From: Podocnemis expansa
Taxonomy: Eukaryota > Chordata > Testudines > Podocnemididae
Reading direction: 5' to 3'
Length of the DNA stretch: 64,000 nucleotides
Assembly: GCA_007922195.1 (NCBI GenBank)
Contig: ML681997.1
Span: 13,342,626-13,406,625 of the forward strand
The notes below the pieces were generated by a model. The model did no database searches. It was given only the letters and a program-made list of their open reading frames with translations, and had not been told where the DNA came from. Both the position numbers and the translations under genes were made by a program. Shown in pieces: positions 10,954 through 21,671 of this stretch; position 1 is the first letter of the stretch; each line of letters starts with the position of its first letter.

Positions 10954-11556
10954 TGGCATCACGTGGCAGCAATGCTGCAGGGGGGTGATGCAGAGCCCCA
11001 GTCTGGACACCTGAGGAGGTCTACTGCCTCCTCAAGATCTGGCAAAGAGAAGACATCATGTCCCGGTTCCGGGCTAGCCACCAGAAGCGGGACATTTATG
11101 TGGACATTGCCGCAGCGATGTCCAAGCATGGGCACGAGCGGACCACCGAGCAGGTCCATAGTAAAATAAAGGGTCTGCGGCAGGACCATGCCAGGATCAG
11201 AGAGGCCCGGGAGCTCCAGGGGGAAGGTAGCAGTGCTACCTGCCCCTATTTTGAAGAGCTCCATGCCTTCCTGGGTCCAGAGCCCAGTGGTCTCCTTGCC
11301 AAGGCCATCAATACAGGGGTGCGCCAGAGCCCATCCTCTGGCCCGGAGGCAGCAGAGACAGGCTCGGAAGTCTCCGTCGGGGAGCCTCCTGACACACCAC
11401 CATCAGCGGCGGAAGCTACCCCCGGGACCCTGGAGCTGTTCCCCGGCCCCAAGACGGAGAGCAGCACCGAGGACCAGGGGCCTGACACCATCCCGGCTCC
11501 TGGGGACTCCGAGACCCACTCCGGGACATCGTGCCAGACCTCTGGAGCCCCTGTGG
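10954..11556 (+). pseudogene. Harbinger Myb/SANT-like DNA-binding protein, first exon (broken)
   Basis: In PIF/Harbinger elements the second protein is a Myb/trihelix-type DNA-binding factor that helps bring the transposase to the nucleus and the element ends. From 11004 the frame reads WTPEEVYCLLKIWQREDIMS and continues through a tri-helix domain (KIKGLRQDHARI at about 11165-11205), followed by a Pro/Glu/Ser-rich linker. The domain is complete. A plausible ATG at 10954 lies in another frame: a one-base shift in the G-run near 10981-10985, followed by an in-frame TGA at 10986-10988 upstream of the domain, breaks the start. Alternatively translation starts at the internal ATG at 11058, losing helix 1. 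A strong donor, GTAAGT, follows at 11557. Domain assignment is from the WTPEE and R-rich helix pattern. Confidence 0.75.
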
Positions 11557-12343
11557 GTAAGTGTTCCCCTCCCACAGAGGCATGCAGGTCTGGGCCTGTC
11601 CAGGTCACAGGCAGCGAGGGGGTACAGGGCCAGGCACTGGGGCAGGTAGGGCACAGCGTCGGCGGGTGCAGAGGCCCTCCCATGGCCATGGGTCCCTGAG
11701 AGACAGGTGGCACCAGGGTCACAGGCCCCTGTGTGCCTGGGGGTAGTTAAGAGGAGCTGGGTGTCAAAGATGCAGTTGCATCTTGGGTGGAGTGGAGAGC
11801 ATGCAGGACTCACCACTGGCAAGTGGCCTTGGGAGACCCCCTAGAGCAAGGCGTGGCTGAGTCCAGCTCACCCTCATGGGCACCACTAGCATGTGTGCCT
11901 CCAGGGTACGGTTACCAGATGTCAGGCAAAAGGAGAACGTGGTCCCCTTTTTACTGTCCTGTTCTTTTTATCCTCACATTCTCTGTCTGGCAGGCAGTTT
12001 AAAATACAGGATTTTGTCAGGTTTTTTTACTGTAGGGGTTGAAGGATCCTGGAATGCCATAGAATACTTATTTGTACAGGAAAGTGTTCCAGGGCCCCCT
12101 AAACACCAAACAATATCACAGCCATACTACATTTCCTCCCACGTCTTCTCCAATGTCCTCCTTTTTGTACTTTCCTGGCCTCCTTTCGAGGCTTTGGGAT
12201 CCAGTAGCCCTACCCCAGGGCAATGTCCCACGGGATCCTGAGTCCTACTGACAGTCAGGGCAGAGGTGTGTGCTGCAGACAGGCTGTACACAGACAAGGC
12301 CAGCAGCCAGCAGGGGCCAACTGTGTTTTCTGCTGCCCTTCAG
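11557..12343 (+). other. Probable intron of the Harbinger Myb-like gene
   Basis: Bounded by GTAAGT at 11557-11562 and by a pyrimidine-rich acceptor 'tgttttctgctgcccttcag' ending at 12343. It contains a later hAT insertion. Splice sites are predicted by eye only. Confidence 0.45.
11907..12212. mobile_element. Non-autonomous hAT-like element, family A, nested in Harbinger
   Basis: Left end TACGGTTACCAGATGTC, right end GGATCCAGTAGCCCTA. Flanking octamers ctccaggg (11899-11906) and ccccaggg (12213-12220) match at 7 of 8. The interior is the inverted counterpart of the element at 72-360. It interrupts the predicted intron, so it would not by itself disrupt the Myb-like coding sequence. Confidence 0.8.
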
Positions 12344-13478
12344 CAGGTTGTCCAGCCACTCACCATGCCGCACCACATGCATGACACCTCAGCCCGAGGC
12401 CACCACGGAGGAGGAGGAGGGCTCCCTGGATGCGAGCCGAAATCTTGGAGATCCTCGAGGAGCTGGGGTAGAGGACTGAGGCGTCCACCCAGGCCTGCTG
12501 GCAGGACCAAGCGAGGCGACAGGACTCGGCTCTCTGCCTGCTGCAGCAGGCGTCAGCGGCAGACGACAGGGTGGTCGCCACACTGGAGCGCCAGGCACAG
12601 GCCAGCGAGTGCCAGGCGCAGGCCTTTGAGCGCCTCTGCGACCACCTGCCCACCGCGGTCGAGGCGATTGCCACCATCCTCTGCCAGCTGGTGGAGCAGA
12701 AGGCCCCTCCAGCAGCTGCAGGGGGTCCACCGCCTGGCAATGTTCCCTCTAAGCTGCGCGGCCGTGTGGCCGCGCAGCCCAGGCCCCCCCAGCCCCCTCC
12801 CCCCGCACAGGGAAGACTGACAGCCACGCAGGGCCGGCAGCCAGAGGCCCTGCTCAGAGCTACTGTGGGGCAGGGAGTTATTAAAACTCCCGCCCAGAGA
12901 AGCTGTAATGGAGCATGCCCAGAATTCTGAGCATGCTCTGTTAGTGCTGCTCCAGCCCCAGGAGCTATGGCAGGGCCATGCAGAGTAGGATTGCGGGGAG
13001 GGGCTGGGCAGGCTGGTGGGGTTCCCAGGAGAGCGGGCCTGCGGGGGGGCCGCCAGGATCGGGCCCGTGTGAGGGGTGGGGGGGGGGCCCGCGCAGCAAG
13101 CAACAGGAGTTGCTCAGCTGCCAGAGGCTCTTAGAGGGAGCATTGCTGCCTGGCCCTCCCTGGAGGCAACCCCGAACCCAGGGCAGCCGTGGGCAGGGGC
13201 GGGGAACACCACCACCCCCAGACCCCCCCCCCCACAGGCCCTGCCTAACTTCTCCCCTGCCACCCAGACTCCCCCACTCCCTCCCCCCAATCTATTTCCC
13301 CCTCCCAAGTTGCCGGCCCCCACCCCGAACTCCCCTTCAAAGTTGCTGCCCCCCCCCAAACACCCCCTCCCCCAATCTAGCTCCCCCTTCCAAGTTGCTG
13401 GCCCCCCCCAGACCGCCCCCACATTGTCCCATCCCATAGCCCTCCCCAGCCCTTCCCTGCCCCAACCCCTGTTTTGTT
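12344..13478 (+). pseudogene. Harbinger Myb-like protein, second exon and 3' UTR (broken)
   Basis: An acidic segment (TEEEEGSLDASR near 12398-12433) is followed, after a frame change and a stop TAG near 12469, by a long helical segment rich in A, Q, E and R (QASAADDRVVATLERQAQAS, then about 45 more residues to about 12700). A C-terminal coiled coil of this kind is usual for this protein class. The frame is broken at least twice, and a hAT element interrupts it at 12738. The remaining 13154-13470 is C-rich and looks like 3' UTR ending at the AATAAA at 13479. It belongs with the exon at 10954-11556. Confidence 0.6.
12738..13145. mobile_element. Non-autonomous hAT-like element nested in Harbinger exon
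   Basis: Ends CAATGTTCCCTCTAAG and CTTAGAGGGAGCATTG form an inverted repeat. Flanking octamers ccgcctgg (12730-12737) and ctgcctgg (13146-13153) match at 7 of 8. Just inside the left end is a hairpin, GCTGCGCGGCC-GTGT-GGCCGCGCAGC (12753-12778). A smaller element with the same termini lies at 60438-60609. Confidence 0.85.
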
Positions 13479-13484
13479 AATAAA
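13479..13484 (+). terminator. Polyadenylation signal AATAAA of the Myb-like gene
   Basis: AATAAA follows the C-rich putative 3' UTR of the forward gene and lies about 130 bases beyond the transposase stop codon, read from the opposite side. It is 32 bases from the oppositely oriented signal at 13516. Confidence 0.6.
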
Positions 13485-13515
13485 TGTTAGAAATGCATTC
13501 TTGGTTTTGAGTGGT

Positions 13516-13521
13516 TTTATT
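13516..13521 (-). terminator. Polyadenylation signal AATAAA of the transposase gene
   Basis: On the minus strand AATAAA occurs 90 bases after the transposase stop codon (13611-13613). Because the two signals face each other, the 3' ends of the two transcripts probably overlap by a few tens of bases. Confidence 0.6.
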
Positions 13522-13610
13522 GGGGGTAGTTCACAGTGCAGGTGGATGGGTGGGGGCTGGCTGTGGGCAAACGGGGGAGAGGGTGGTGTGGGGCAGAGCA
13601 GGCCTGGCCC

Positions 13611-14855
13611 TCAGAGTTCCTCCAGGGTGAAGGTGGTCATCAGTGTGTCCTGCACTATCATGGCTCTCTGGGACGGCTGCTCCCGTGTGGGCACAGGTCT
13701 GGGCTCCTCGTAGTTCCCAGCGAGGAGTTGTGCCTCAGCTGCCCAGGCAGCTGCAATGGGCTCACCCCGCTACTCGCAGAAGTTGTGCAGGGCCACGCAT
13801 GCACTGATCACCTGCGGCATTGTCCTTTCCGCAAGGTGGAGGCGCATAAGGAGGCACCTCTAGCGTGCCTTGAGGTGGCCAAATGCCCGCTCGACCACCT
13901 GGCGGCAGTGGGTCAGGTGGCGGTTGAAGATCTGCCTGGGGGGATCGAGGGGCCCTGCGTATGGCCGCATGAGCCATGGGTGCAGGGGATAGACCGCGTC
14001 TGCCACAATGAGGGCGGGCACCTCTACTCCCCCAACATTGATGTTATGCGGGGGGAAGAAGGTGCCCGCCTCCATGTCCCGGTACAGGGCAGAGTTATGG
14101 AGGACCCTGGCATCATGGGCCCTCCCTGGCCATCCCACGTAACAATTTTGGAAAAGGCCCCAGTAGTCCACAAGGGCCTGCAAGATGAAGGAATGGTACC
14201 CCTTGCGGTTTCGGTACTCCGCGGCTCTGTGCTCCGGGGCTCACACGGGGATGTGTGTGGTGTCCAGGATCCCTGCACAATTGGGAAAGCCCAGTGTGGC
14301 CATGCCAGGAATGGTGTCCTGCAGCTCCCCTTGTGTGGCCAGGTGTCGCAGCAGGATCTGGTTGATGGCCCTGGTGACCTCCAAGAAAATGTTGCCGGTG
14401 GTGGACCTCCCGATGCCGAAGAGGTGCACCACAGACCTGTGCAACTCCAGAGTGGCCATCTTCCACAGGGCGATGGCCACTTTTTTGTCGACGGGGACGG
14501 CAGGCCTCATGGTGGTGTCCCTTCGGTGCAGCAGTGGGGCAAGTTCTGCGACCAGGAGGTTGAAGCTGGCCCTGCTCATCCAGAAGTTCCTCCTCCACTG
14601 GTTGTCCCCCCAGGTTCGCAGCACTACCTGCTCCCACCAGTCTGGGCTGGTCCCCCAGGCCCAGACCTGGCGAGGCACAGAAGGGAGCAGGGGCAGTAGC
14701 TCTGCTCTGCAGCCCAGCTGGATGACAGCCTCGGACACAGGCTGGGCACCATCTGGGTCCACAAGCAGAGCGTCCCACATCAGCAGGACACTCAGCAGGC
14801 AGGCAGAGGGTCTCTGTGTTGCACGGCGCTGGCTGGACAGCCGGGCAGTGTCCAT
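13611..14855 (-). pseudogene. PIF/Harbinger DDE transposase (HARBI1-type), three in-frame stops
   Basis: A 414-codon frame without any indel, ending FTLEEL-stop. DDE_Tnp_4-type transposases cut and rejoin transposon ends. Counting from the ATG at 14855 (MDTARL), landmarks are the WWEQVVLRTWGDNQWRRNFW block (about residues 95-115), catalytic Asp in GILDTTHIPV (D198), the HDARV block (D248), Asp in VADAVYPL (D286) and Glu in VVERAFG (E322). All acidic triad positions are present. Three stops interrupt it: TGA at 14241-14243 just after HIPV, TAG at 13860-13862 (normally a Trp in KARWRC-like context) and TAG at 13770-13772 after HNFCE. The first two fit single transitions from CGA and TGG. I chose this ATG over the in-frame one at 14987 because a TATA box lies between them. 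Usual family length is about 350-420 residues. Confidence 0.85.
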
Positions 14856-14915
14856 GTCTGTCGCTTGCAGAGTCCTGCTAGCCAGAATGGACAGGGAAGT
14901 GAGGTCGGGGCCAGC

Positions 14916-14925
14916 TTTTATAGGA
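14916..14925 (-). promoter_or_regulatory. TATA box of the transposase gene
   Basis: On the minus strand CCTATAAAAG lies about 60 bases upstream of the ATG at 14855. A start site near 14885-14895 would place 14855 as the first ATG of the transcript and exclude the upstream ATG at 14987. Confidence 0.55.
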
Positions 14926-15004
14926 CTGGCTGGTAACATGGCCGCCAACATGGCCCAGGGAGGCAGCCATGTTGCCACACCTCCCATGGTGCCCTTCCCC
15001 TAAA

Positions 15005-15176
15005 GCGAAATAGCAAGTCCACTGTGTGGACATGCTTTCAAGTCCTGCTTTTCCCTTATTTCGATTTGGTTTTTGGTTATTTTGAATTAAGTTGTTTCAA
15101 AATAAGGGCTTTATTTTGAAATGACTTGTTTCAAAATAACTTATTTTGAAACAATGCCATGCGTGTGGACATAGCC
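15005..15176. repeat. Right subterminal inverted region and TIR of the Harbinger element
   Basis: Reads, from the outer end inward on the minus strand, GGCTATGTCCACACGC, then alternating TTTCAAAATAA / TTATTTTGAAA words, then a 'catgtccacacagtggactt' palindrome-like motif at 15010-15035. The same order is seen at the left ends of the elements at 26457 and 63167. Confidence 0.8.
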
Positions 15177-16299
15177 AAGGAGCTCTGATGTTTTTTAGAG
15201 TGGTATCTGCTATCTGGCAGGTAGCCAAGTCCAGTGTTGTTTTCATAAAATGTTGAACAGGGCTGGGCATGAATTTATCTTTAGTTCCCTCATCCAGCGA
15301 GTGGTCTGTATTACCTCGCACTAGTTACACATAACAATCCTGTTCCATAACCAATGGTACTTAGACTGGGAAGGAATTTTCCATGTGGCCTATTGGAAGG
15401 GAACTATGGGGCCCAGATTTTGTATGTGAACCCAAATAAAGAAGAACAAAATAGACTAGAACATGGGCCTGTCGAGATCATTGATCTTTGAGGGCCTGAG
15501 CCAGAGTGGTTCTCTCCAGCTTCTGAAGTACCACCTGGAGATTAATTTGTTGGGGTCAGGTCTCAGGCAGACATAGTTCACATGATGGTGGGAATATTCC
15601 CTTCAGTTATTGGTGGACTTCTTTCCCTCCAGTTGTCATTCTTTGTTAGTTTTGTTACAGACTACTAGCCTTTTGCAATGGATAGAAGAGAGAAAATTTT
15701 AGTAGCTCACCCGCCACCGTGAGACTGGTCTCTATCCAGTGCTGAGAATCAAGAACAGGTGGTGCTGATCTTACTTGCTCCCTTGGAAGTCGATTAGCAT
15801 TTTGCCTCTGCCTGGAGCAGAAGCAGAACCAGGCCACATTGAAACGAAACAGCCAGAGAAAAGTGTGAGCCAGTGAAATGAGATGCACGTGCAAGGGCTG
15901 TGTAAGTGTGTGTAAGGGCTGCCATCCTGGCTGAAGCCAGAGGTTGAACCCAAGACTTCCAGAGCTAACAAGAGCTAACTAGCCAGCTTTACCAGCTGAA
16001 AGCTGCAGCAGATTGGTACCCTCCATGGATCTTGCATGTGTTTGGGAGGAGGGATGCAAAACATACACTGATCAGTAGCTTACACTTGCACCTGCAGTTT
16101 GGTGTCATGATAGCTAGTTTGGGGTGAGAGGTACCTCATTTCAGCTATTCTGGCACATTTCTGATTTCTGCTTTGCTGTAACAGCTGTGATGAAAGTGAC
16201 TTTTCAGACTACAGGAGTTGTCTTCTTTGCCTGCTCTTACAGAATGCCATCTGCTGTGCCCTTCAAGGTTAGCTAGTAACACAGAAGAGGTCTGTGAGA
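15177..16299. other. Gene-free stretch
   Basis: No gene or clear repeat recognised. Composition is ordinary, and open frames are short. Confidence 0.4.
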
Positions 16300-16813
16300 C
16301 CAGGCTGGATTAAGGATCTTGGGGACGCAGGCTGCCCACCACTGTGGCCCTCCTGGCCTGGGACCCTGGCCCCCCACCATGTGGCAACCTGAAGATAGGC
16401 TGGCGCTGCCGGTAGGGAGGGCTCTGGGGCCAGAGGCTGCCCTCTGTGGCACTCTTGCCCCAGTCCACCTTGCCTGCCCATGGGTGCGGGACTGGCTGGC
16501 ATGTGGTATGGCCTCCAATGCAGCTCTCCAGAGCCCTGGGCCTTGGAAAGCTGCATCAGCGGCCACACCACATGCCAGCCATCCCTGCCCCAGGGGCAGA
16601 GTGAACACACGCTGACCTACCCTGACCCTGGGAGCAGACCAGCTGGCCCAGGGGGTGGCTTAGGAGGGCTGCAGATCCCAAGCTAGTGCCGGCAGGGGCT
16701 CTCTCAGCACTTCCCAGGCCCTGCCAGCCCCATGGGGGCTGCCCGGATGGGCCCTCCTTTAGGCCAAGGCCTGGGGCTTCAGCCCTTATAGCCCCTGCAT
16801 TGGTCCAGCCTTG
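16300..16813. mobile_element. Non-autonomous hAT-like element, family C
   Basis: Left end CCAGGCTGGATTAAGG and right end TTGGTCCAGCCTTG are inverted. Flanking octamers ctgtgaga (16292-16299) and ctgcgaga (16814-16821) match at 7 of 8. The interior is GC-rich and non-coding. The right end is shared with the partial copy at 1484. Confidence 0.8.
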
Positions 16814-17364
16814 CTGCGAGATGATGGGTGTGGAGGGAAAGCGAGGCCTGGGAGGGATGCTCTGAGCAATGCTCCAGCCTGCATTTCCTCAGAGCCAGAA
16901 AAATGCTGTTGCTGCTGCTATTTGTGTGTCGCCATCACCATCACTGTAAAAGAAACCTTCCTCCCTGCTCAGAGTACAGAGAGATCACGGGGTGTGGGGC
17001 AACCTGCTGGGCTGGGCTAGTGGCTAGGATGGGATGCTTAAGAGCAGCCCACATAGTTCACAAGGCCCAGAATTTTTACAGAAAACAAGAGCTTTCCCCT
17101 CTTCTTTTTGCTCTCCTTGGCAGCCCCAACTCTTCCACTAAGTGCCAGTTTCTGGTGGGGAGGGGAGCACAGTCATATCCTCACACCACCTCCTCCCAAC
17201 CCACACCCTTCTCATGAGTCATGCTGCAGGTTACTCTGCCTCTAACTCACAGCTCTGTAAAGGGCCCTTCTTCAGTCGTCTGAAGGCTAAAGGAGAAAAT
17301 GTGCTGCTGTCTCAGAACTCAGCTGTAGCTTGCAGAAAAATTCATATATCCAAGGGCAGAGTGA

Positions 17365-17990
17365 CCATTGTGATAGTCTGACCTTCTGTATCACACAGGC
17401 CAGAAATCTTCCCCAGAATAATTCCCAAAGCAGATCTTTGGGGGGGGGGGGTAGCCAATCTTGATTTAAAAATGTTCAGTGCTGGAGAATCAACCATGGC
17501 TCTTGGGAAAGTTGCTCCAAATGGTTAATTTTTTAACAGTAAGAGCAATTGTGCCTTATTTCCAGTGTGAATTTGTCTAGCTTCAACTTCCAGCTATTGG
17601 ATCATGTTTTACTTTTCTCTGTTAGATTGAAGAGCCCATTATTAAATATTTGTTCCCCATGTAGATATATCCAGACTGTAATTAAGTCCCCTCTTCACCT
17701 TCCTTTGTTAAGTTTAATAGACTGAGCTCCGTGAGCTTCTTACTACAAGTTATTCTCATGGCTCTTCTCTGAACCCTATTTAATTTACGAACATCCTTCT
17801 TGAACTGTGGGCACAGGAACTGGACATGATAGCCAGCAGTGGTTGCCCCTATGCCAAACACAGAGGTACAATAACCTCTCTACTCATACTCAGTAGTCCT
17901 CTTCTTCTGCAGCCCAGGATTGCATTAGCTCATTGGCCACTACATTTCACAGGGAACTCACATTCAGCTGAGGCCAGCGGCCTGAAGCCA
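17365..17990 (-). mobile_element. CR1 LINE 3' portion, antisense
   Basis: Words including 'tgtgatagtctgaccttctg', 'cacaggccagaaatcttccc', 'aattaagtcccctcttcacc' and 'ggctcttctctgaaccctat' mark a CR1-family 3' UTR and ORF2 end in reverse orientation. A G10 run lies at 17440. Decayed, no open frame. Confidence 0.75.
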
Positions 17991-19866
17991 TTTATTTATA
18001 AATCTTCCCTGACAGCATCACGTAGTTCATCTAAATACGGTCTGATGCTGACTCAGGGACCTGCTCACCTGGAATCTGAAATCCTACATTAGGTGGGGAG
18101 GTCGAATTCCCACAAGGCCGGGCTGAGAACCTCTGCCAGTGGGGAGCAGCATCGCCCACAAGTAATCCCATTGATTGCAAAGAAGCTACAGATGCAATTC
18201 ACTGTTTACCAGTAGGAGGAAGAGACTAATCATCTGGCCCTCAGTGATCAGTAAAGACAAAAGATGATTTGAGGAGTTGTTCATTTAGGGCTCAGTTTGC
18301 ATCTCAGCCCCACAAGCACAGCAACAGACATGTACCTAAAAAGCTCCTGTAGCAACCTCTCTGCGCATAAGGAGAGCTGCCCCGGCAAGCTGCTGTAGCC
18401 TTCCAGGAGATATGTTCTAGGTCTGCATAGGATGCACTCAAAGTTCCTAAGAAAGTGGCAGGTGATTTCAGCTCTCTGCAATAGCTATTCAAGTCCTCCT
18501 ATGGAAAATTAACCTAGCAGATGCAAGTGTGGGGCTCTTGTGGAGTCAGTGGCTGTAGGACTGCATTTCCATTAAGGAAGTTTCCATGTACTGGCTGGCA
18601 CGAACAGCGCTTGTGTGGCTTCTCAGATGTGCATTAGATAAGGAGCTTTTTGCCAGCCACATCATCAACAGAATGATAAATCATTAGGATTTTGCATATC
18701 TTCTGGCTCACTGGGGATGTCAATGTCATATCGATTTATGAAGTCCTCATTCTGGGTTTTGAGCTTGCAGGGCCTGCAACTGTGCCTTGAAACTGCAGAA
18801 AGGAGTGGTCCTTACCACCCTCACTCTCTGCGCCCACAGAGCAGCTGAATACAATTTGGCTGAAGCATGAAAAAAAAAAACAAAACCCCAAACCATCTAC
18901 AGCCAGGTACATACAGACAGATCTGCTACAACAGACTGAGCAGTTTGCAATATGAACTGCTGCCTTCCAGTGAGCAAAGGCACATTTTCTTCCCAATTGA
19001 TTATTCATTTTACAGGATTACACTCTCAGTCTTGCACTGTGGTCTTTTCCCCTAGCCTCTATTAAGCCTCCGTGTAGATAATATATAGCATGTGTGTGTT
19101 TATTCTGGACCAGCCATGCACATACATTTCTCAGCAGTTTGACATTGTCCAAGTCATTGCTGTTAGCATTCTAACTGCTTCAGGTTTAATTGTAACACAT
19201 TGTGCTATAAATTATGCATCAGCACAACCGACTTCTTCCAGTAAACCATGCTGTGTCTGTTTGTATCTTGAAGACTGCATTATGCTAAAATCAGATGATC
19301 AGAAGCCTGAGAGGGGAGAGGGAGGTTTGTGTTAAAGCATTTTTCTGGGTGATGATTAAAAAACTGAGGTGAGAAGAATGCCTTGATTCTGCTCCATTTG
19401 AAGTCAGTGGCAACTCCTAAAAACAGAGTCCCCAGGTAGCAGAAGCAGGCCTGCTGAAATCGATGGCCAATGCTAGGTGGGTCCATACCATCTTTGGAAT
19501 TGGGTAATCATTCTGAATTAATGACTGACTCTTTGACGGTGGACATTTGTGATGGGGCTTAATCTTTGTCACCTACAAGGTGAAAGAAAGAACCCCAATT
19601 GGTCATGTTACTCACCGCCCAAGTGTAGAGCTAATTAGAGGTAGAGTTAGGCCTGATAAATAGACTGAGGGAACTCCATTGTGGGAGACTAGAGAGGACA
19701 CAGGTCTTTCTGATGGAGAGAAGCTGTGGCACTGGGTTTAACAGACAGAAAACAAGGGAGACAGAAAGCTACAGGATAAGGTATGGGAAGCTCTGCAAGA
19801 GGACCAACAAGCCAGGTCGAGCGGGGTGGAAAGACAATTTGTTTTGGACTTTCATCTACACTCTTA
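17991..19866. other. Gene-free stretch
   Basis: I recognise no gene or well-defined repeat. An A-rich run lies at 18869-18885. Open frames of 60-90 codons lack coding features. Confidence 0.4.
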
Positions 19867-20231
19867 GGCTATGTCTACCCCTAAAACCTTAGTTCAGACT
19901 TGCTTAGTTTGAACTGAGTAGTTCGAAGTTAGTTCTAATAAGCACAGTTTTTTTAGGTCAAACTAACTTTTTAGTTCAAACTAGCCATGCTTTTTTTAGT
20001 TTGAACTAACTTTTTACATCATGCTAGTTTGAACTAAATTTTGAAATAAGTTTGAACTAAGCAGTTAGTTTGGACTAACCAGCTGAACTAATTAGTTTGA
20101 ACTAAGCTTTGCTTAGTTCAAACTAAAAAATTTTTTAGTTCGAACTAGGGAAAGCCTAGTATAGACAGGGTTCAAATTAGTTCAGATTAAGGCTCCTTAA
20201 TTCAAACTAATTGGCTAGTGTAGACATAGCC
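19867..20231. mobile_element. Harbinger (Chompy-type) MITE, TTAGTTCGAACTAA subfamily
   Basis: Ends GGCTATGTCTACCCC and AGTGTAGACATAGCC form the inverted termini, and the insertion is flanked on both sides by TTA (19864-19866, 20232-20234), the standard Harbinger TSD. The 365-bp interior is a chain of TTAGTTTGAACTAA-type palindromes and can fold on itself nearly end to end. No protein. Confidence 0.9.
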
Positions 20232-21671
20232 TTACAGACAGACTGATTTCAGATGGTAGATGGGTCATGCTAAATCAGAGTTGAACACATCTTAACTGCT
20301 GGTTTGGCTGGGTCAAAATTATGTTCAGGATCATTGTGTATAGTGAGTGTTAGACAGTGGCCTTTATCTGCAGGAGGGACTGTATCTATGTTGACAAAAA
20401 GTGTCTGCTGAAAACAGCTCAGTGATAAGTTAAGCCACAAACTGAGTTTGGCCCCCCTTTAAAAAGGGCCCATTCTGCCACTGTAGTACCAGAACACAGT
20501 CTTTTAAAATATTTATCCTCACAACATTCCTGTTTTCAAACATAGTAGCATTTGAAAAGATGCCCTAGGGCCTCTCTGACTTTGGGGGCCTTCATAAAGT
20601 TACATGGGATCCTGGTCTATGGCTGCTTGCTACAGCAATGAGGATAAAGAGGCAGAGCACAGTAGGTTGAACTTTTGTTGAATAATCCCAGTTTATTCAG
20701 TTTTCTGATTTTTTGTCAAAATGAAAACTTTCAGTGTTTGACTCAATTTTTGTTGTTGTTTGTGCCTTAATCTTTGTTTCTTACAACCTTTGTCCCCCGT
20801 ACCATTCACTTTTTCCAGTGGAAAAAAAGGAAGAAAGGGAGAAAAGGGGGGGGGGGGGACTCCAAAATAACAAACTGAAAATGTATTTTTTTCATGTTCA
20901 CAAATATTCTAAAATGTTAATAAAAGTAATTGAATGAAACAAAATTATTTAATATCCTTGAAAAACTTCCACAAAAAAATCTTGCTTTTTTTTTTTTTTG
21001 GACTAACTATAGTTGTAAGAACTCTTGCAACTTGTGCAGTTCCAGAGTAGTTAAATAGACTAATCTGCAATAAGAAACTACAGAACTACGCTCTTAATTT
21101 TACGCCCAAGCATAGACTGTGTTGAAGAGCTACAAAGCAGACCTCAGCAGAGATGCCATGCTCCAATGATTTAGTATAAGTTCTTAACTTAGCTGTCAAC
21201 TATTGAGTGGCTGCAGTGGAGAAAGTCTCTGATGGATGATCAGTTTAAGATGGTAAACATTATGTCAATAATTGTTCCAGGAAATAGACACTTCAAGTGA
21301 TTTTTTGCAGTGCATGTAGTCATTTTTATATGAGAACAGTAGGAGAAAAAGGAGTGGAAACTAATATGTTCATTCAGCTGGATTTTATACCATCTGAGAG
21401 AGAAAGAGAGAGAGTGAGTGAGGTTTTTCTTTAGCAAAGAACAGCATGGAGACATCTTAGAAGTTCCTAGTTAGAAATGGAATATCCAATATTACAATGG
21501 AGTTATGCTGATTTATTCCCATTGAGGAGTAAAAACAATATCAATGCATCTGGCCCATGGAAATTAGAGATGTGGGGTGGGGTGCAAAAGTGAGTGAATC
21601 AAAACTTCACTGATTGTTGGAAAAACTGCAGTCTTCCAGGAAAACTTTGCTGGAGCCTCATACTTCTGAAG
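20232..21671. other. Gene-free stretch with simple runs
   Basis: No gene seen. It contains an A/G-rich segment with a G run at about 20827-20860, a T run at 20986-20999 and a GA-rich segment at 21399-21420. Confidence 0.45.

Larger units (their letters stand above)
10638..15176. mobile_element. Near-complete autonomous PIF/Harbinger transposon
   Basis: A 4.5-kb element carrying the two genes expected of PIF/Harbinger: a Myb/SANT-like protein (plus strand) and a DDE transposase (minus strand), arranged convergently. The right terminus, read inward, is GGCTATGTCCACACGC (15176 leftward); the left terminus AGCTGTGTAGAC at 10638 is a degenerate match, so the left limit is less certain. Long subterminal inverted regions (about 10660-10865 and 15005-15165) are filled with TTATTTCGAAATAA-like palindromes. 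The flanking triplets aat/aag do not form a clean TSD. Removing two inserted hAT elements leaves about 3.8 kb. The element is inactive as it stands because both genes are broken. Confidence 0.85.

Noticed and set aside
13536..14699. 387-codon plus-strand open frame
   Set aside because: It is antisense to the Harbinger transposase, whose minus-strand frame contains the recognisable motifs.
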